Below are positions 45,457-54,377 of a DNA stretch of 64,000 nucleotides, piece by piece (within the stretch, counting starts at the first letter, position 1; every line of letters begins with the position of its first letter). This DNA comes from Pseudomonas sp. ADAK13 (lineage in GTDB: Bacteria; Pseudomonadota; Gammaproteobacteria; Pseudomonadales; Pseudomonadaceae): NCBI RefSeq assembly GCF_012935715.1, contig NZ_CP052860.1, positions 4,030,001-4,094,000 of the forward strand, written 5' to 3'. A program made the translations under genes and the position numbers. The notes under the pieces are model-generated. The model was not told the DNA's origin and did no database searches. It saw nothing but the letters and a program-made list of their open reading frames with translations.

Positions 45457-46809
45457 TCAATGCCCCTGCGGCAACTCAATCACAAACCGCGTCCAACCCG
45501 CCGCCGACTCACAGAAAATCCGCCCGCCATGGGCCCGAACAATTGACTGGGTAATCGCCAGCCCCAGCCCCGCATGCTCGCTACTCCCTTCATGCCGCGC
45601 CGGATCTGCCCGGTAAAACCGGTCAAACAACCTTGGCAACAACGCCTCTGGAATGCCTTCCCCGGTGTTTTCCACGCTCAACCTCACGCTTTGCACACCC
45701 TCGACAATCCGTACGCTGACCTCGCCGCCCGGTGGGGTGAAGCGCAATGCGTTATCCAGCAGATTGGAAATCGCCCGGCGCAACATGCTGCGGTCACCTG
45801 AGGTATTGGCGCCGCCTTCCTGAACCAGCCGCACCTGGACGTCTTCCGCCAACGGCGCAAAAAACTCCAGCAAGGCATCCACTTCGTCCGCCAGCGCCAG
45901 GGTTTCGCGCTTGGGCACCAGCAGCCCATGGTCCGCCTTGGCCAGGTACAACATGTCATTGACCAACTGCGCCATCCATTGCAGTTCTTCCAGATTGCTG
46001 TGCAGGGCTTCGCGGTAGTCCTCCAGCGCCCGTGGCTGCGTGAGGATGACCTGGGTCTGTGTCAGCAGATTCGACAGTGGCGTGCGCAGTTCATGGGCGA
46101 TGTCGGCAGAGAACGCCGAGAGGCGCTGAAAGGCATCGTCCAGGCGGCCGAGCATCGCGTTGAAGGATTGGGCCAGCTCTGCCAGCTCGGCGGGCATTTG
46201 GCCCTGGGGCAGGCGCTGGGTCAGGGAATGGGCGGACACGTTGCCGGCGACTTCGCTCATGCGCCTCAGTGGTCGCAACCCGCTGCGAGCGGCCCAGGCA
46301 CCGAGCAGGGCGGTGGCCAGGGCGGATAGGCCGACGGTCAACCAGATCAGATGCTGCATGCGTTGCAGGAAGTGTTGGTGGTGGGTGATGTCGAGCATCA
46401 GCGTCAGTTGGGGCGCGTCCGCGTTCCCGGGAACGAGCGGCGCGTTGTACACGCGGTACTGGGTTCCGGCGTTCTGCACACTGTGCAGGCCAGGTGTCCG
46501 GGGCAGGGTGACGCCCGGTGCGCTGTCGAACCAGCGCTGATCGCCTGCAGTAATGCGTAGCGCGAGATCGGGCTGACGATTGAGTTCTTCCCGCAGCTTT
46601 GGTTCTTGCCGCGCAAACATGGCGGGCGTGTCGGCACCCTTTAGCGTACTGCGCAGTGCCAGCAGCTTGCCGTCGAGCAACTGTTGGTCCAGCTCGATAA
46701 AGTGCGCCTCGCTGGCGTGGTTGAACAGCACGCCGGCCAGCAATGAAACCACGGCGGTACAGCCGGCAAACAGCAGCGCCAGGCGGCTGGCCAGGGAAAT
46801 CCGTTTCAT
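45457..46809 (-). CDS. copS: heavy-metal sensor histidine kinase, CopS/CusS type
   Basis: A 450-residue inner-membrane kinase. Span one is about residues 10-30, a periplasmic sensor region follows (about 30-155), and span two is about 158-178. Then come HAMP (SGLRPLRRMSEVAGNVSAHS), the His-box FSADIAHELRTPLSNLL and the ATPase boxes NLLDNALRFTPPGG, FDRFYRADPARHEG and GLGLAITQSIVRAHGGRI. By family and by the neighbouring cupredoxin it most likely senses periplasmic copper. Its ATG overlaps the copR stop by one base (TGATG), so the two are translationally coupled. Confidence 0.88.
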   Translation of the reverse strand: MKRISLASRLALLFAGCTAVVSLLAGVLFNHASEAHFIELDQQLLDGKLLALRSTLKGADTPAMFARQEPKLREELNRQPDLALRITAGDQRWFDSAPGVTLPRTPGLHSVQNAGTQYRVYNAPLVPGNADAPQLTLMLDITHHQHFLQRMQHLIWLTVGLSALATALLGAWAARSGLRPLRRMSEVAGNVSAHSLTQRLPQGQMPAELAELAQSFNAMLGRLDDAFQRLSAFSADIAHELRTPLSNLLTQTQVILTQPRALEDYREALHSNLEELQWMAQLVNDMLYLAKADHGLLVPKRETLALADEVDALLEFFAPLAEDVQVRLVQEGGANTSGDRSMLRRAISNLLDNALRFTPPGGEVSVRIVEGVQSVRLSVENTGEGIPEALLPRLFDRFYRADPARHEGSSEHAGLGLAITQSIVRAHGGRIFCESAAGWTRFVIELPQGH

Positions 46810-47489
46810 CAACTGAACCGCTCCTCAAGCACGTAGCCCATGCCGCGCACCGTGTGGATCAACTTGTTGGGAAAGTTATCGTCGACTTTCAAGCGCAAGC
46901 GGCGGATCGCGACCTCGATGATGTTGGTGTCGCTGTCGAAGTTCATGTCCCACACCTGGGAGGCAATCAGCGACTTGGGCAACACTTCGCCCTGGCGGCG
47001 CAGCAGCAGTTCCAGCAGGGAAAACTCCTTGGCCGTGAGGTCGAGGCGCTGGCCGTCGCGCTCTACCCGGCGGCGGATGAGGTCCAGGCGCAGGTCGGCC
47101 AGTTGCAGGCTGGTTTCCTGGGGTGTGCTGCTGCCACGGCGCAACAGGCTGCGCACCCGGGCCAGCAATTCGGAAAACGCGAACGGCTTGACCAGATAGT
47201 CGTCGGCGCCCAGTTCCAGGCCGTGCACTCGGTCTTCCACGGCGTCCCGCGCGGTGAGGAACAGCACCGGCATGTCCAGCCCGGCCCCGCGCACGGCCTG
47301 AAGGATTTGCCAGCCATCGCGGCCCGGCAGCATCACATCGAGGATCAACAGGTCATAGTCGCCGGTCAGCGCAAGGTGCTGACCACTGGTGCCATCGGCC
47401 ACCAGTTCGGTGTTGAACCCGGCCTCGGCCAGGCCCTGGCGCAGGTAGTGGCCGGTTTTCGGTTGGTCTTCGACGATCAGCAGTTTCAT
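46809..47489 (-). CDS. copR: OmpR-family response regulator, CopR/CusR type
   Basis: A 226-residue regulator: receiver domain [20 protein letters not shown] with phospho-acceptor Asp in [14 protein letters not shown], conserved Thr in FLTARD and Lys in YLVKPFAF, followed by an OmpR-type winged helix ([32 protein letters not shown]). These are hallmarks of CopR/CusR/IrlR regulators. It leads the copRS operon and is divergent from the cupredoxin gene across a region with a likely binding site. Confidence 0.9.
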   Translation of the reverse strand: MKLLIVEDQPKTGHYLRQGLAEAGFNTELVADGTSGQHLALTGDYDLLILDVMLPGRDGWQILQAVRGAGLDMPVLFLTARDAVEDRVHGLELGADDYLVKPFAFSELLARVRSLLRRGSSTPQETSLQLADLRLDLIRRRVERDGQRLDLTAKEFSLLELLLRRQGEVLPKSLIASQVWDMNFDSDTNIIEVAIRRLRLKVDDNFPNKLIHTVRGMGYVLEERFS

Positions 47490-47554
47490 GGGCGGCTCAT
47501 GGCGTTACGTAAACACAGACTTTATACAGCGCACACCCGGCGGTAGGCTCAAGC

Positions 47555-47568
47555 TGACAAAGTTGTAA
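47555..47568. promoter_or_regulatory. candidate CopR-binding box
   Basis: TGACAAAGTTGTAA is a near-palindrome close to the TGACAA-N2-TTGTCA core of CusR/CopR-type boxes. A further TGACAG half follows at 47571. It lies between copR and the divergent cupredoxin gene. Confidence 0.5.
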
Positions 47569-47645
47569 TCTGACAGTCAGGTGGCTGGCAGCCGTGCGTT
47601 CGTAAAGTGTCCCACAGACTGATTCCGAACCCTTGGAGTGTGAGC

Positions 47646-48170
47646 ATGTTTTTGCGTAAACCCTGGCTGTTGGCTGGCTGCTTGATGGCGCTGAGTTTTC
47701 CAGTGCTGGCATCCCCGGCTGAAACCTTCGCCTTCGGTGAGGCTGCACCGGCGGCCAAGGCCACACGTACTGTGGAAGTGGTGCTGCAGGACATTTCCTT
47801 TTCGCCCAAGGCCATCGATGTAAAAGCCGGTGAGACCGTGCGCTTTGTGCTGGTCAACAAAGGCCAGTTGCTCCATGAGTTCAACCTTGGCGACGCCGCC
47901 ATGCACGCGGCCCATCAGAAAGAAATGCTTCAAATGCAGGCCAGCGGCATGCTGACGGCCACAGGCATGGGCAAAATGGACCACAGTGCCATGGGCCACG
48001 GCGACATGGGCGGCATGAAACACGACGACCCCAACAGCGTGCTGGTAGAGCCGGGCAAGACCGCCGAACTGACCTGGACCTTTGCCAAAGCCACCGGCCT
48101 GGAGTTCGCCTGCAACATCCCCGGCCACTACCAGGCGGGCATGGTGGGCAAGCTGACGGTCAGCCAGTAA
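47646..48170 (+). CDS. periplasmic cupredoxin-like copper protein
   Basis: A 174-residue protein with a signal peptide (MFLRKPWLLAGCLMALSFPV then LASPAE). It has a plastocyanin/azurin-like domain with the copper ligands in order: His in LLHEFNL, Cys in FACNIPGH, His in GHYQ and Met in AGM. A Met/His-rich insertion lies between the ligands (HAAHQKEMLQMQASGM and MDHSAMGHGDMGGMKHDD), suggesting copper(I) binding. A gene of this sort adjoins copRS in P. aeruginosa (remembered), and it is likely copper induced. Confidence 0.88.
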   Translation: MFLRKPWLLAGCLMALSFPVLASPAETFAFGEAAPAAKATRTVEVVLQDISFSPKAIDVKAGETVRFVLVNKGQLLHEFNLGDAAMHAAHQKEMLQMQASGMLTATGMGKMDHSAMGHGDMGGMKHDDPNSVLVEPGKTAELTWTFAKATGLEFACNIPGHYQAGMVGKLTVSQ

Positions 48171-48227
48171 GCCACTGGGGTGCAAAGGCGGGTAGAATGG
48201 CCGCGTTTATTTAGCCAGGTTTCCGCC

Positions 48228-49058
48228 ATGCATCCCGCAGCCGAACATTCGCCGCTGGGCAAGTCCAGTGAATACATCTCCACCTACACCCCTTCGTTGC
48301 TGTTCCCGATCCCTCGCGCCGCCAAGTGGGCCGAGCTGGGCCTGAGCGCCGAGACCCTGCCGTATAAAGGCGTGGATTTCTGGAACTGCTTCGAACTGTC
48401 CTGGCTGCTGCCATCCGGCAAGCCGGTGGTGGCCATCGGTGAGTTCAGCATTCCGGCCGACTCCCCGAACATCATCGAGTCGAAGTCGTTCAAGCTGTAC
48501 CTCAACTCGCTGAACCAGACCGCGTTTGCCGATGTGCAGGGCCTTGAGGCGACCTTGCGCACCGACCTGAGTGCCGCCGCCGGCAAGCCTGTTGGCGTGC
48601 GCATCCGCAGCCTGGGCGAGGTTGAAGCCGAAGGCGTGGTTGCGTTGCCGGGTGTGTGCATTGATGACCTGGACATTACCGTCAGCAACTACGAGCACCC
48701 GCGTCCGGAATTGCTGCGTTGCGACGACTCGCGTGTGGTGGAGGAGAGCGTCCACAGCCATCTGCTCAAGTCCAACTGCCCGGTGACCAGCCAGCCCGAC
48801 TGGGGCAGCGTGGCGGTGGAGTACCGCGGTGCGGCACTGGATCATGCCAGTCTGCTGGAGTATCTGGTGAGCTTCCGCCAGCACTCGGACTTCCATGAAC
48901 AATGCGTGGAGCGGATCTTTCTCGACCTGCAACGCCTGCTCAAGCCGGAGAAACTGACGGTATATGCGCGGTATGTGCGTCGGGGCGGGCTGGATATCAA
49001 CCCGTACCGCAGTACGGACGCTGTGCAGTTCCAGAACGTGCGTCTGGCGCGTCAGTAG
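48228..49058 (+). CDS. queF: NADPH-dependent 7-cyano-7-deazaguanine reductase QueF
   Basis: A 276-residue protein, the long bimodular T-fold type of QueF, which reduces preQ0 to preQ1 in queuosine synthesis. The QueF motif region [20 protein letters not shown] contains the NADPH-contacting E(S/L)K(S/A)hK(L/Y) signature, and the nucleophilic Cys lies in [17 protein letters not shown] 48228 ([16 protein letters not shown]) is the family start; an earlier in-frame ATG would extend into the leader. Confidence 0.95.
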   Translation: MHPAAEHSPLGKSSEYISTYTPSLLFPIPRAAKWAELGLSAETLPYKGVDFWNCFELSWLLPSGKPVVAIGEFSIPADSPNIIESKSFKLYLNSLNQTAFADVQGLEATLRTDLSAAAGKPVGVRIRSLGEVEAEGVVALPGVCIDDLDITVSNYEHPRPELLRCDDSRVVEESVHSHLLKSNCPVTSQPDWGSVAVEYRGAALDHASLLEYLVSFRQHSDFHEQCVERIFLDLQRLLKPEKLTVYARYVRRGGLDINPYRSTDAVQFQNVRLARQ

Positions 49059-49073
49059 CCTTCACACAAAATA

Positions 49074-49168
49074 AATGTGGGAGCGGGTTTGCTCGCGAAA
49101 GCGGTGTATCAGCCAGCCTATGTATCAGCTGACGGACCGCATTCGCGAGCAAGCCCGCTCCCACATTT
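49074..49168. repeat. REPIN
   Basis: AATGTGGGAGCGGGTTTGCT (49074 on) and the inverted TTCGCGAGCAAGCCCGCTCC (49142 on), about 35 nt apart. Confidence 0.85.
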
Positions 49169-49184
49169 GATAGGTGTCGGGCTA

Positions 49185-49451
49185 TTAGATCCCGATGTTA
49201 CCCAGGGTCACCACAATATTGCGCAAGGTCCCGGCAATCCCCGGGTGGTCCAACTCAAAGCGTTCCACCGCCAGGTTCACACCGTCGGCGATACTCGGAT
49301 CCTGAATGGCGCCTTCCAACGGCTCCTGAACTTCCAGTTCAGCAATCAGTGTTTGCAGCTCTTCGCGCTTTTCGAGTGGCATTTCTGGATTCTGATCCAA
49401 TTGCTCGCGCAAAATTTTGACCTGTTCTTGCAGTTGTTCGCGGGCAGGCAT
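49185..49451 (-). CDS. DUF4404-family protein
   Basis: An 88-residue protein: a helical N-terminal coiled coil (REQLQEQVKILREQLDQNPE), an acidic linker, and a C-terminal segment GIAGTLRNIVVTLGNIGI that is amphipathic. This fits DUF4404 as I remember it; function unknown. ATG 49451 (MPAREQ) is chosen because the upstream in-frame extension is basic and unlike the family. It adjoins queF in P. aeruginosa too (remembered). Confidence 0.75.
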   Translation of the reverse strand: MPAREQLQEQVKILREQLDQNPEMPLEKREELQTLIAELEVQEPLEGAIQDPSIADGVNLAVERFELDHPGIAGTLRNIVVTLGNIGI

Positions 49452-49561
49452 GGCGTTCTTCCTTTTATCGATAGGCACTGGCATAGACCGCGGCACGCCG
49501 TGAAAGGTCTACGGGCTGACCTGTAGATTAATCCACTGGCGCCGACTGTGCATGATCTCGA

Positions 49562-50173
49562 TCAGGGCTTCTCGCCCTTGAGCTGGCGCAGGCTGATGTC
49601 TGCCAGGCAGGTGGGCAGTTCGCCGAGGTGGTCAATCACCGAATGCACGCCCAGGCCATAGAGCGCGACAGTGGCCTTGGCGCGCTTCTGTTCGCGCTCC
49701 TTCTCGGTGAGTGCCTGCCAGTGCGCCGGCGAAAGCCCGCACAGCGAGCCGCAGGAAGCCAGGCCGATGGTCCACAGGCCGGCGTTGAGCCCTGATTGCA
49801 GCAGGCGCGGCTCGCCACTGACCAGGACGCAGCCTTCCAGGCGTTCGATATTCAGTTCCATCAATGCCTGCCAGCACGCATGGGGCGCGGGCCAGCGGGT
49901 GGAGGAGGGCTGAGTGGCCTTGACCCAGCGGGGCAGCCCGGCGGCCAGGGGCGTGGAAACCGCCACGGGGAGTTCGTCCAGCCAGGCGCACGGGACGCGC
50001 TGTTCTTCGAGGCTGCGCAGGATCTTCAGCGCGCCGACAGTGGCGTGTGTGTCGGTTGAGGGGGCGGAGTCGGCACGGGCCTGGGAACCAAAGTCCACCA
50101 GGCAGCCACTCAGCCCGAACAGTACGGCCGTCAAGGACGGGGCGCTGGCAACAACAACTTCGGCGTGGGGCAT
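49562..50173 (-). CDS. phosphonatase-like HAD protein lacking the catalytic Asp
   Basis: A 203-residue protein related to phosphonoacetaldehyde hydrolase (PhnX). The opening LFGLSGCLVDFGS aligns with the PhnX motif FDWAGTxVDFGS, but the nucleophile Asp of motif I is replaced by Gly. The later HAD segments are recognisable (MELNIERLEGCVLVSGEPRL, LNAGLWTIGLASCG, HSVIDHLGELP). I see no cap-domain Schiff-base Lys. So it is probably not a phosphonatase and may be a binding or regulatory relic. AGGGA precedes ATG 50173. P. aeruginosa has relatives between queF and mlaA (remembered). Confidence 0.7.
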   Translation of the reverse strand: MPHAEVVVASAPSLTAVLFGLSGCLVDFGSQARADSAPSTDTHATVGALKILRSLEEQRVPCAWLDELPVAVSTPLAAGLPRWVKATQPSSTRWPAPHACWQALMELNIERLEGCVLVSGEPRLLQSGLNAGLWTIGLASCGSLCGLSPAHWQALTEKEREQKRAKATVALYGLGVHSVIDHLGELPTCLADISLRQLKGEKP

Positions 50174-50369
50174 TTCGACGTCCCTGAAATAGCAGTCACG
50201 CTAGCGGACGCCGATGACAAGCAGGTTACATCGGTTCTATTTGTAGGAATTTTGTGCATTTACCGGAATGACATTTCTGCAAGGCTGCCTAATCTGACAC
50301 TTCCGTCATATACTGACGGCCACATTCAGGGCATAGCGCCCATGACAGACCATTCAAGGAGTTCAAGCT

Positions 50370-51059
50370 ATGCGCTGGAGCCAATGTCTAGCTCAGCTAT
50401 CCGTATGTGCCAGCGTATTGCTGGTTCCTTTCGCGGCCCAGGCGGCCTCGGAAGATGATCCATGGGAAAGCGTCAACCGCCCGATCTTCACCTTCAACGA
50501 CACCGTTGACACCTACGCCCTCAAGCCGTTGGCTCAAGGCTATCAGTTCGTGACCCCGCAATTTGTGCAGGACGGCGTCCACAACTTCTTCCGCAACATC
50601 GGCGACGTCGGCAACTTTGCCAACGACGTGTTGCAACTCAAGCCGCACGCTGCTGGCGTCGACACTGCCCGCTTGCTGGTGAACACCACGTTCGGCGTGC
50701 TGGGCTTCATTGATGTCGGCACCAAAATGGGGCTGCAACGCAATGACGAAGATTTCGGCCAGACCCTCGGCCACTGGGGCGTTGGCAGCGGTCCTTACGT
50801 GATGCTGCCGCTGCTGGGCCCAAGCACCCTGCGTGATGCGCCGTCCAAGTACGTGGACAGCTACACCCAGCCCTACCGTTACATGAACGATATCGGCTGG
50901 CGCAACAGCACCTTCGGCCTGAATATCGTCGACACCCGTGCCAGCCTGCTGTCCTCCGAGAAGCTGATCAGCGGCGACAAATACACCTTTATCCGTAACG
51001 CCTACTTGCAGAATCGCGAGTTCAAGGTCAAGGATGGCAAGGTTGTAGACGACTTTTAA
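50370..51059 (+). CDS. mlaA: MlaA/VacJ-family outer-membrane lipid asymmetry protein
   Basis: A 229-residue envelope protein with a signal peptide (about 1-26, ending AAQA). MlaA family blocks follow: DPWESVNRPIFTFNDTVDTY, HNFFRNIGDVGNFANDVLQL, NTTFGVLGFIDVGTKMGL, then LPLLGPSTLRDAPSKYVD. It removes phospholipids from the outer leaflet of the outer membrane and hands them to MlaC. Unlike E. coli MlaA no lipobox Cys is visible after the signal peptide. AGGAG lies before ATG 50370. A clear terminator follows. Confidence 0.93.
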   Translation: MRWSQCLAQLSVCASVLLVPFAAQAASEDDPWESVNRPIFTFNDTVDTYALKPLAQGYQFVTPQFVQDGVHNFFRNIGDVGNFANDVLQLKPHAAGVDTARLLVNTTFGVLGFIDVGTKMGLQRNDEDFGQTLGHWGVGSGPYVMLPLLGPSTLRDAPSKYVDSYTQPYRYMNDIGWRNSTFGLNIVDTRASLLSSEKLISGDKYTFIRNAYLQNREFKVKDGKVVDDF

Positions 51060-51075
51060 GCCTCGGGCTTAAATG

Positions 51076-51103
51076 AAAAAGGCGGCCCTCGGGTCGCCTT
51101 TTT
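51076..51103 (+). terminator. mlaA terminator
   Basis: AAAAAGGCG / CGCCTTTTT stem around a 10-nt loop. Confidence 0.85.
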
Positions 51104-51405
51104 CGTGGGCGGGATTCGAGGTTTATCCGTGGGTTACGTCCTTACTTTAAGTCGCGGTTTTATACGTTCTTATAACTACCGGTGATTTGCGATGTAAAGA
51201 CGCCCGGCGACCATCGGCATGAGCTTGAAACCCCTGGCGGATGGGAGTACCGTCTGCGCCTTAGAAGGGCACCTCTGCTTTACCTTTGTGCATGGGCAAT
51301 ATCCCGGCACTTTGTAGGACAGAGAGGCTAGAAAGCGAATCCAGTAGTAAGCCCGGCCATTGTCGAGCTGCCTACGCCAACCTAATTCTGGCGCCGTTTG
51401 CCCAC
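51104..51405 (+). promoter_or_regulatory. 302-nt leader region of rssB
   Basis: No gene is supported. The left part has an A+T-rich stretch (51140-51185: TTTTATACGTTCTTATAACT and neighbours) that could hold a promoter. If so, the mRNA leader before ATG 51406 is about 200 nt and shows no clear ribosome site, unusual for this window. Confidence 0.4.
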
Positions 51406-52587
51406 ATGCAAAAAACCAGTGCCACGCTGCTGATAATCGATGACGACGAAGTAGTGCGCGCGAGTCTCGCGGCCTATTTGGAAGACAGTGGCTTCAGCGT
51501 CCTGCAGGCCAGCAACGGCCTCCAGGGTCTCCAGGTGTTCGAGCGCGACAAGCCCGACCTGGTTATCTGCGACCTGCGCATGCCTCAGGTCGGCGGTCTT
51601 GAGCTGATCCGCCAGGTGACCGACATTGCCCCGCAGACGCCGGTGATCGTCGTGTCCGGTGCCGGCGTGATGAACGATGCCGTCGAGGCGTTGCGCCTGG
51701 GCGCCGCCGACTACCTGATCAAGCCCCTGGAAGACCTGGCCGTGCTGGAGCACTCGGTGCGCCGCGCCCTGGATCGTGCACGGTTGCTGCTGGAAAACCA
51801 GCGTTACCGTGAAAAGCTCGAAACCGCCAACCGCGAACTCGAAGCCAGCCTGAACCTGCTCCAGGAAGACCAGAACGCCGGTCGCCAGGTGCAGATGAAC
51901 ATGTTGCCGGTGAGCCCGTGGAGCATCGACGAATTCAAGTTTGCCCACCAGATCATCCCGTCGTTGTACCTGTCGGGTGATTTTGTCGACTACTTCCGCG
52001 TTGACGAGCGGCGTGTCGCGTTCTACCTGGCCGACGTTTCCGGCCACGGCGCCTCCTCGGCATTCGTCACCGTGTTGTTGAAGTTCATGACCACACGGCT
52101 GTTGTTCGAATCCAAGCGCAATGGCACCTTGCCGGAGTTCACCCCTTCGCAAGTGCTGGGCCACATCAACCGGGGCCTGATCAGCTGCAAGCTGGGCAAG
52201 CACGTGACGATGGTCGGCGGCGTGATTGATGAAGAAACGGGTCTTTTGACCTACAGCATTGGCGGTCACCTGCCATTGCCGGTTTTATACACTCCAGACA
52301 GTGTGCGCTACCTGGAAGGGCGTGGTTTGCCTGTGGGCTTGTTCAATGAAGCCACCTACGAAGACCACATCCTGGAACTGCCGCCGACGTTCAGCCTGAC
52401 GCTGATGTCTGACGGTATCCTGGACCTTTTGCCAGAGCCTACACTCAAAGAGAAAGAAGCCGCCTTACCCCAACGGGTCAGGTCGGCGGGCGGCAGCCTG
52501 GATGGCCTGCGGCAGGTTTTTGGATTGGCCACGCTAGGGGAGATGCCGGATGATATCGCCCTATTGGTGTTGAGCAGGAATCTTTGA
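51406..52587 (+). CDS. rssB: response regulator with PP2C-type phosphatase domain (RssB)
   Basis: A 393-residue protein: receiver (LLIIDDDEVVRASLAAYLED, phospho-Asp in LVICDLRMPQVGG), a coiled-coil linker (about 135-175), then a SpoIIE/PP2C phosphatase (SLYLSGDFVDYFRVDERRVA, YLADVSGHGASSAFVTVLL, LPVGLFNEATYEDHI, LTLMSDGILDLL, MPDDIALLVLSRNL) with the metal-binding Asps in place. The pseudomonad gene is called rssB after E. coli RssB. Its stop overlaps the STAS gene start. Likely target: dephosphorylation of the STAS partner. The start is uncertain because no ribosome site is evident. Confidence 0.87.
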   Translation: MQKTSATLLIIDDDEVVRASLAAYLEDSGFSVLQASNGLQGLQVFERDKPDLVICDLRMPQVGGLELIRQVTDIAPQTPVIVVSGAGVMNDAVEALRLGAADYLIKPLEDLAVLEHSVRRALDRARLLLENQRYREKLETANRELEASLNLLQEDQNAGRQVQMNMLPVSPWSIDEFKFAHQIIPSLYLSGDFVDYFRVDERRVAFYLADVSGHGASSAFVTVLLKFMTTRLLFESKRNGTLPEFTPSQVLGHINRGLISCKLGKHVTMVGGVIDEETGLLTYSIGGHLPLPVLYTPDSVRYLEGRGLPVGLFNEATYEDHILELPPTFSLTLMSDGILDLLPEPTLKEKEAALPQRVRSAGGSLDGLRQVFGLATLGEMPDDIALLVLSRNL

Positions 52588-53069
52588 TGAGTACCGGAAG
52601 AATCCAGTTCGCCGAGCAAGACGGGACTTTTGTCCTTAAGTTTGTCGGTGAAGTGCGCCTGACCTTGTGTTCGGCGCTGGATGCGACGATTGAGCGGATT
52701 TTCACAGCCTTGAATTTCTCGGCGATCGTGATCGATCTGACCGAAACCCGCAGCATCGATAGCACCACCCTTGGGCTGTTGGCCAAGTTGTCCATTCTGT
52801 CTCGGCAGAAGGTCGGACTGCTGCCGACCGTCGTCACCACCCACGAAGACATCACCCGTCTGTTGCAGTCCATGGGCTTCGATCAGGTGTTCAACATCGT
52901 TGACCGCCCGATCCCGTGCCCGGAATGCCTGACCGACCTGCCGTCCCAGGACCAGTCCGAGGAAGTGGTACGGGTCAAGGTGCTGGAAGCCCACAAGATC
53001 CTGATGGGCTTGAACGACTCCAACCGCGAGGCGTTCCACGACCTGGTGAATGCGCTGGAACGGCATTGA
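52587..53069 (+). CDS. rssC: STAS-domain anti-sigma-factor antagonist (RssC)
   Basis: A 160-residue protein with an N-terminal STAS domain (residues 1-105) and a conserved C-terminal helical tail. The phosphorylatable Ser is in TETRSIDSTTLGLLAK. The tail has CPECLTDLPSQDQSEE with two Cys. It overlaps rssB by one base (TGATG), so synthesis is coupled and the phosphatase domain of RssB is its obvious regulator. No anti-sigma factor or kinase is encoded nearby, so the third partner is elsewhere. Confidence 0.85.
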   Translation: MSTGRIQFAEQDGTFVLKFVGEVRLTLCSALDATIERIFTALNFSAIVIDLTETRSIDSTTLGLLAKLSILSRQKVGLLPTVVTTHEDITRLLQSMGFDQVFNIVDRPIPCPECLTDLPSQDQSEEVVRVKVLEAHKILMGLNDSNREAFHDLVNALERH

Positions 53070-53106
53070 GTTTATAGCTGCCTCTTTTAAAAAAGAGCCA
53101 GGCACG

Positions 53107-53142
53107 AAAAAGGGCGGTACCCGCGAGGGTACCGCCCTTTTT
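53107..53142. terminator. bidirectional terminator rssC / tal
   Basis: AAAAAGGGCGGTACC / GGTACCGCCCTTTTT around a 6-nt loop, between convergent genes. Confidence 0.9.
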
Positions 53143-53156
53143 GCCGTCGCCCGTTT

Positions 53157-54083
53157 TTAGAGCTTGGCGGTCAACAGCGCTTCGAGTTTTTCCTGGTCGC
53201 GGGCGAACTGACGAATACCCTCGGCCAGTTTCTCGGTGGCCATCGCATCTTCGTTGGATTCCCAACGGAACTGCGCTTCGGTCAAGTGCACACGAGCTTC
53301 GCCCGCGTGGCCCGGCGCCAGCTTGCGCTCCAGTTTGCCGTTGTCGGCGGCCAGTTTTTCCAGCAAGTCCGGGCTGATGGTCAGGCGGTCGCAACCGGCC
53401 AGCTCCTCGATCTGGCTCAGGTTACGGAAGCTCGCACCCATCACCACGGTCTTGTAGCCATTGGCCTTGTAGTAGTTGTAGATGCGCGTCACCGACTGCA
53501 CGCCCGGATCATCGGAACCGGTGTAGTCGTTGCCGTTGGCCTTCTTGTACCAGTCGTAGATACGGCCCACGAACGGCGAAATCAGGAACACGCCGGCTTC
53601 AGCGCAAGCCACGGCCTGGGCGAAGGAGAACAGCAGGGTCAGGTTGGTCTGGATGCCTTCCTTCTCCAGTTGCTCGGCAGCGCGGATGCCTTCCCAGGTG
53701 GAAGCGATCTTGATCAGCACACGGTCGCGGCCAATGCCGGCCTTGTCGTACAGGTCGATCAGACGGTGCGCGCGCTTGAGTACGGCGTCGGTGTCGAACG
53801 ACAGGCGGGCATCCACCTCAGTGGAAATGCGGCCGGGCACCACTTTGAGGATTTCCTGGCCGACGGCCACCGCGAAACGGTCGCTGGCCAGGCCTACGTC
53901 ACCGTTGCAGTCGGCAACAGCCTCGTCCAGCAGCTTGGCGTAGCCTGGGATCGACGCGGCCTTGAGCAGCAGGGAAGGGTTGGTAGTGGCGTCTTGCGGC
54001 TTGAGCTTGGCGAGGGTAGAAAAATCGCCGGTATCGGCTACTACAGTGGTGAATTGCTTGAGTTGTTCCAGCTTGGAAGTCAT
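53157..54083 (-). CDS. tal: transaldolase
   Basis: A 308-residue class I aldolase of the non-oxidative pentose phosphate pathway. The Schiff-base Lys lies in [16 protein letters not shown] (about 133). Other family blocks: [43 protein letters not shown] and the C-terminal [23 protein letters not shown] 54083 ([10 protein letters not shown]) is the family start; the longer frame has no homology. Order rssBC-tal-dusA matches P. aeruginosa (remembered). Confidence 0.95.
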   Translation of the reverse strand: MTSKLEQLKQFTTVVADTGDFSTLAKLKPQDATTNPSLLLKAASIPGYAKLLDEAVADCNGDVGLASDRFAVAVGQEILKVVPGRISTEVDARLSFDTDAVLKRAHRLIDLYDKAGIGRDRVLIKIASTWEGIRAAEQLEKEGIQTNLTLLFSFAQAVACAEAGVFLISPFVGRIYDWYKKANGNDYTGSDDPGVQSVTRIYNYYKANGYKTVVMGASFRNLSQIEELAGCDRLTISPDLLEKLAADNGKLERKLAPGHAGEARVHLTEAQFRWESNEDAMATEKLAEGIRQFARDQEKLEALLTAKL

Positions 54084-54274
54084 GGGCGTGCTCTGTCCTG
54101 TGGGTCTGATGACATTACCCGAGCGCTGACAGCCGCTCAAGGGCGCAAATGCATTCGATCGTTTGCGAGGGCAACAACCTGAAAACAGCCGTTTGAATCA
54201 CCGGCTACTGCTGGATAGGAGGCCAAAACAGCCGGCAGGTTCAACCCAACTGCCCGATGACCACCCCGCTAAAC

Positions 54275-54300
54275 TGTGGGAGCTGGCTTGCCTGCGATGA
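54275..54300. repeat. REP singlet upstream of tal
   Basis: TGTGGGAGCTGGCTTGCCTG then CGATGA, in the same orientation as the REP interrupted by the IS110 element 47 nt further on. Confidence 0.75.
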
Positions 54301-54377
54301 GGCCCTCAAAACTACACCAATCTCCCTGACACACCCCCACCCAAAATGTGGGAGATTCTATGGTTGAGGGGCAACCC

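Noticed and set aside
51104..51405. Small RNA gene before rssB
   Set aside because: A+T-rich stretch and leader length are suggestive, but there is no intrinsic terminator or stable fold visible before the coding start.
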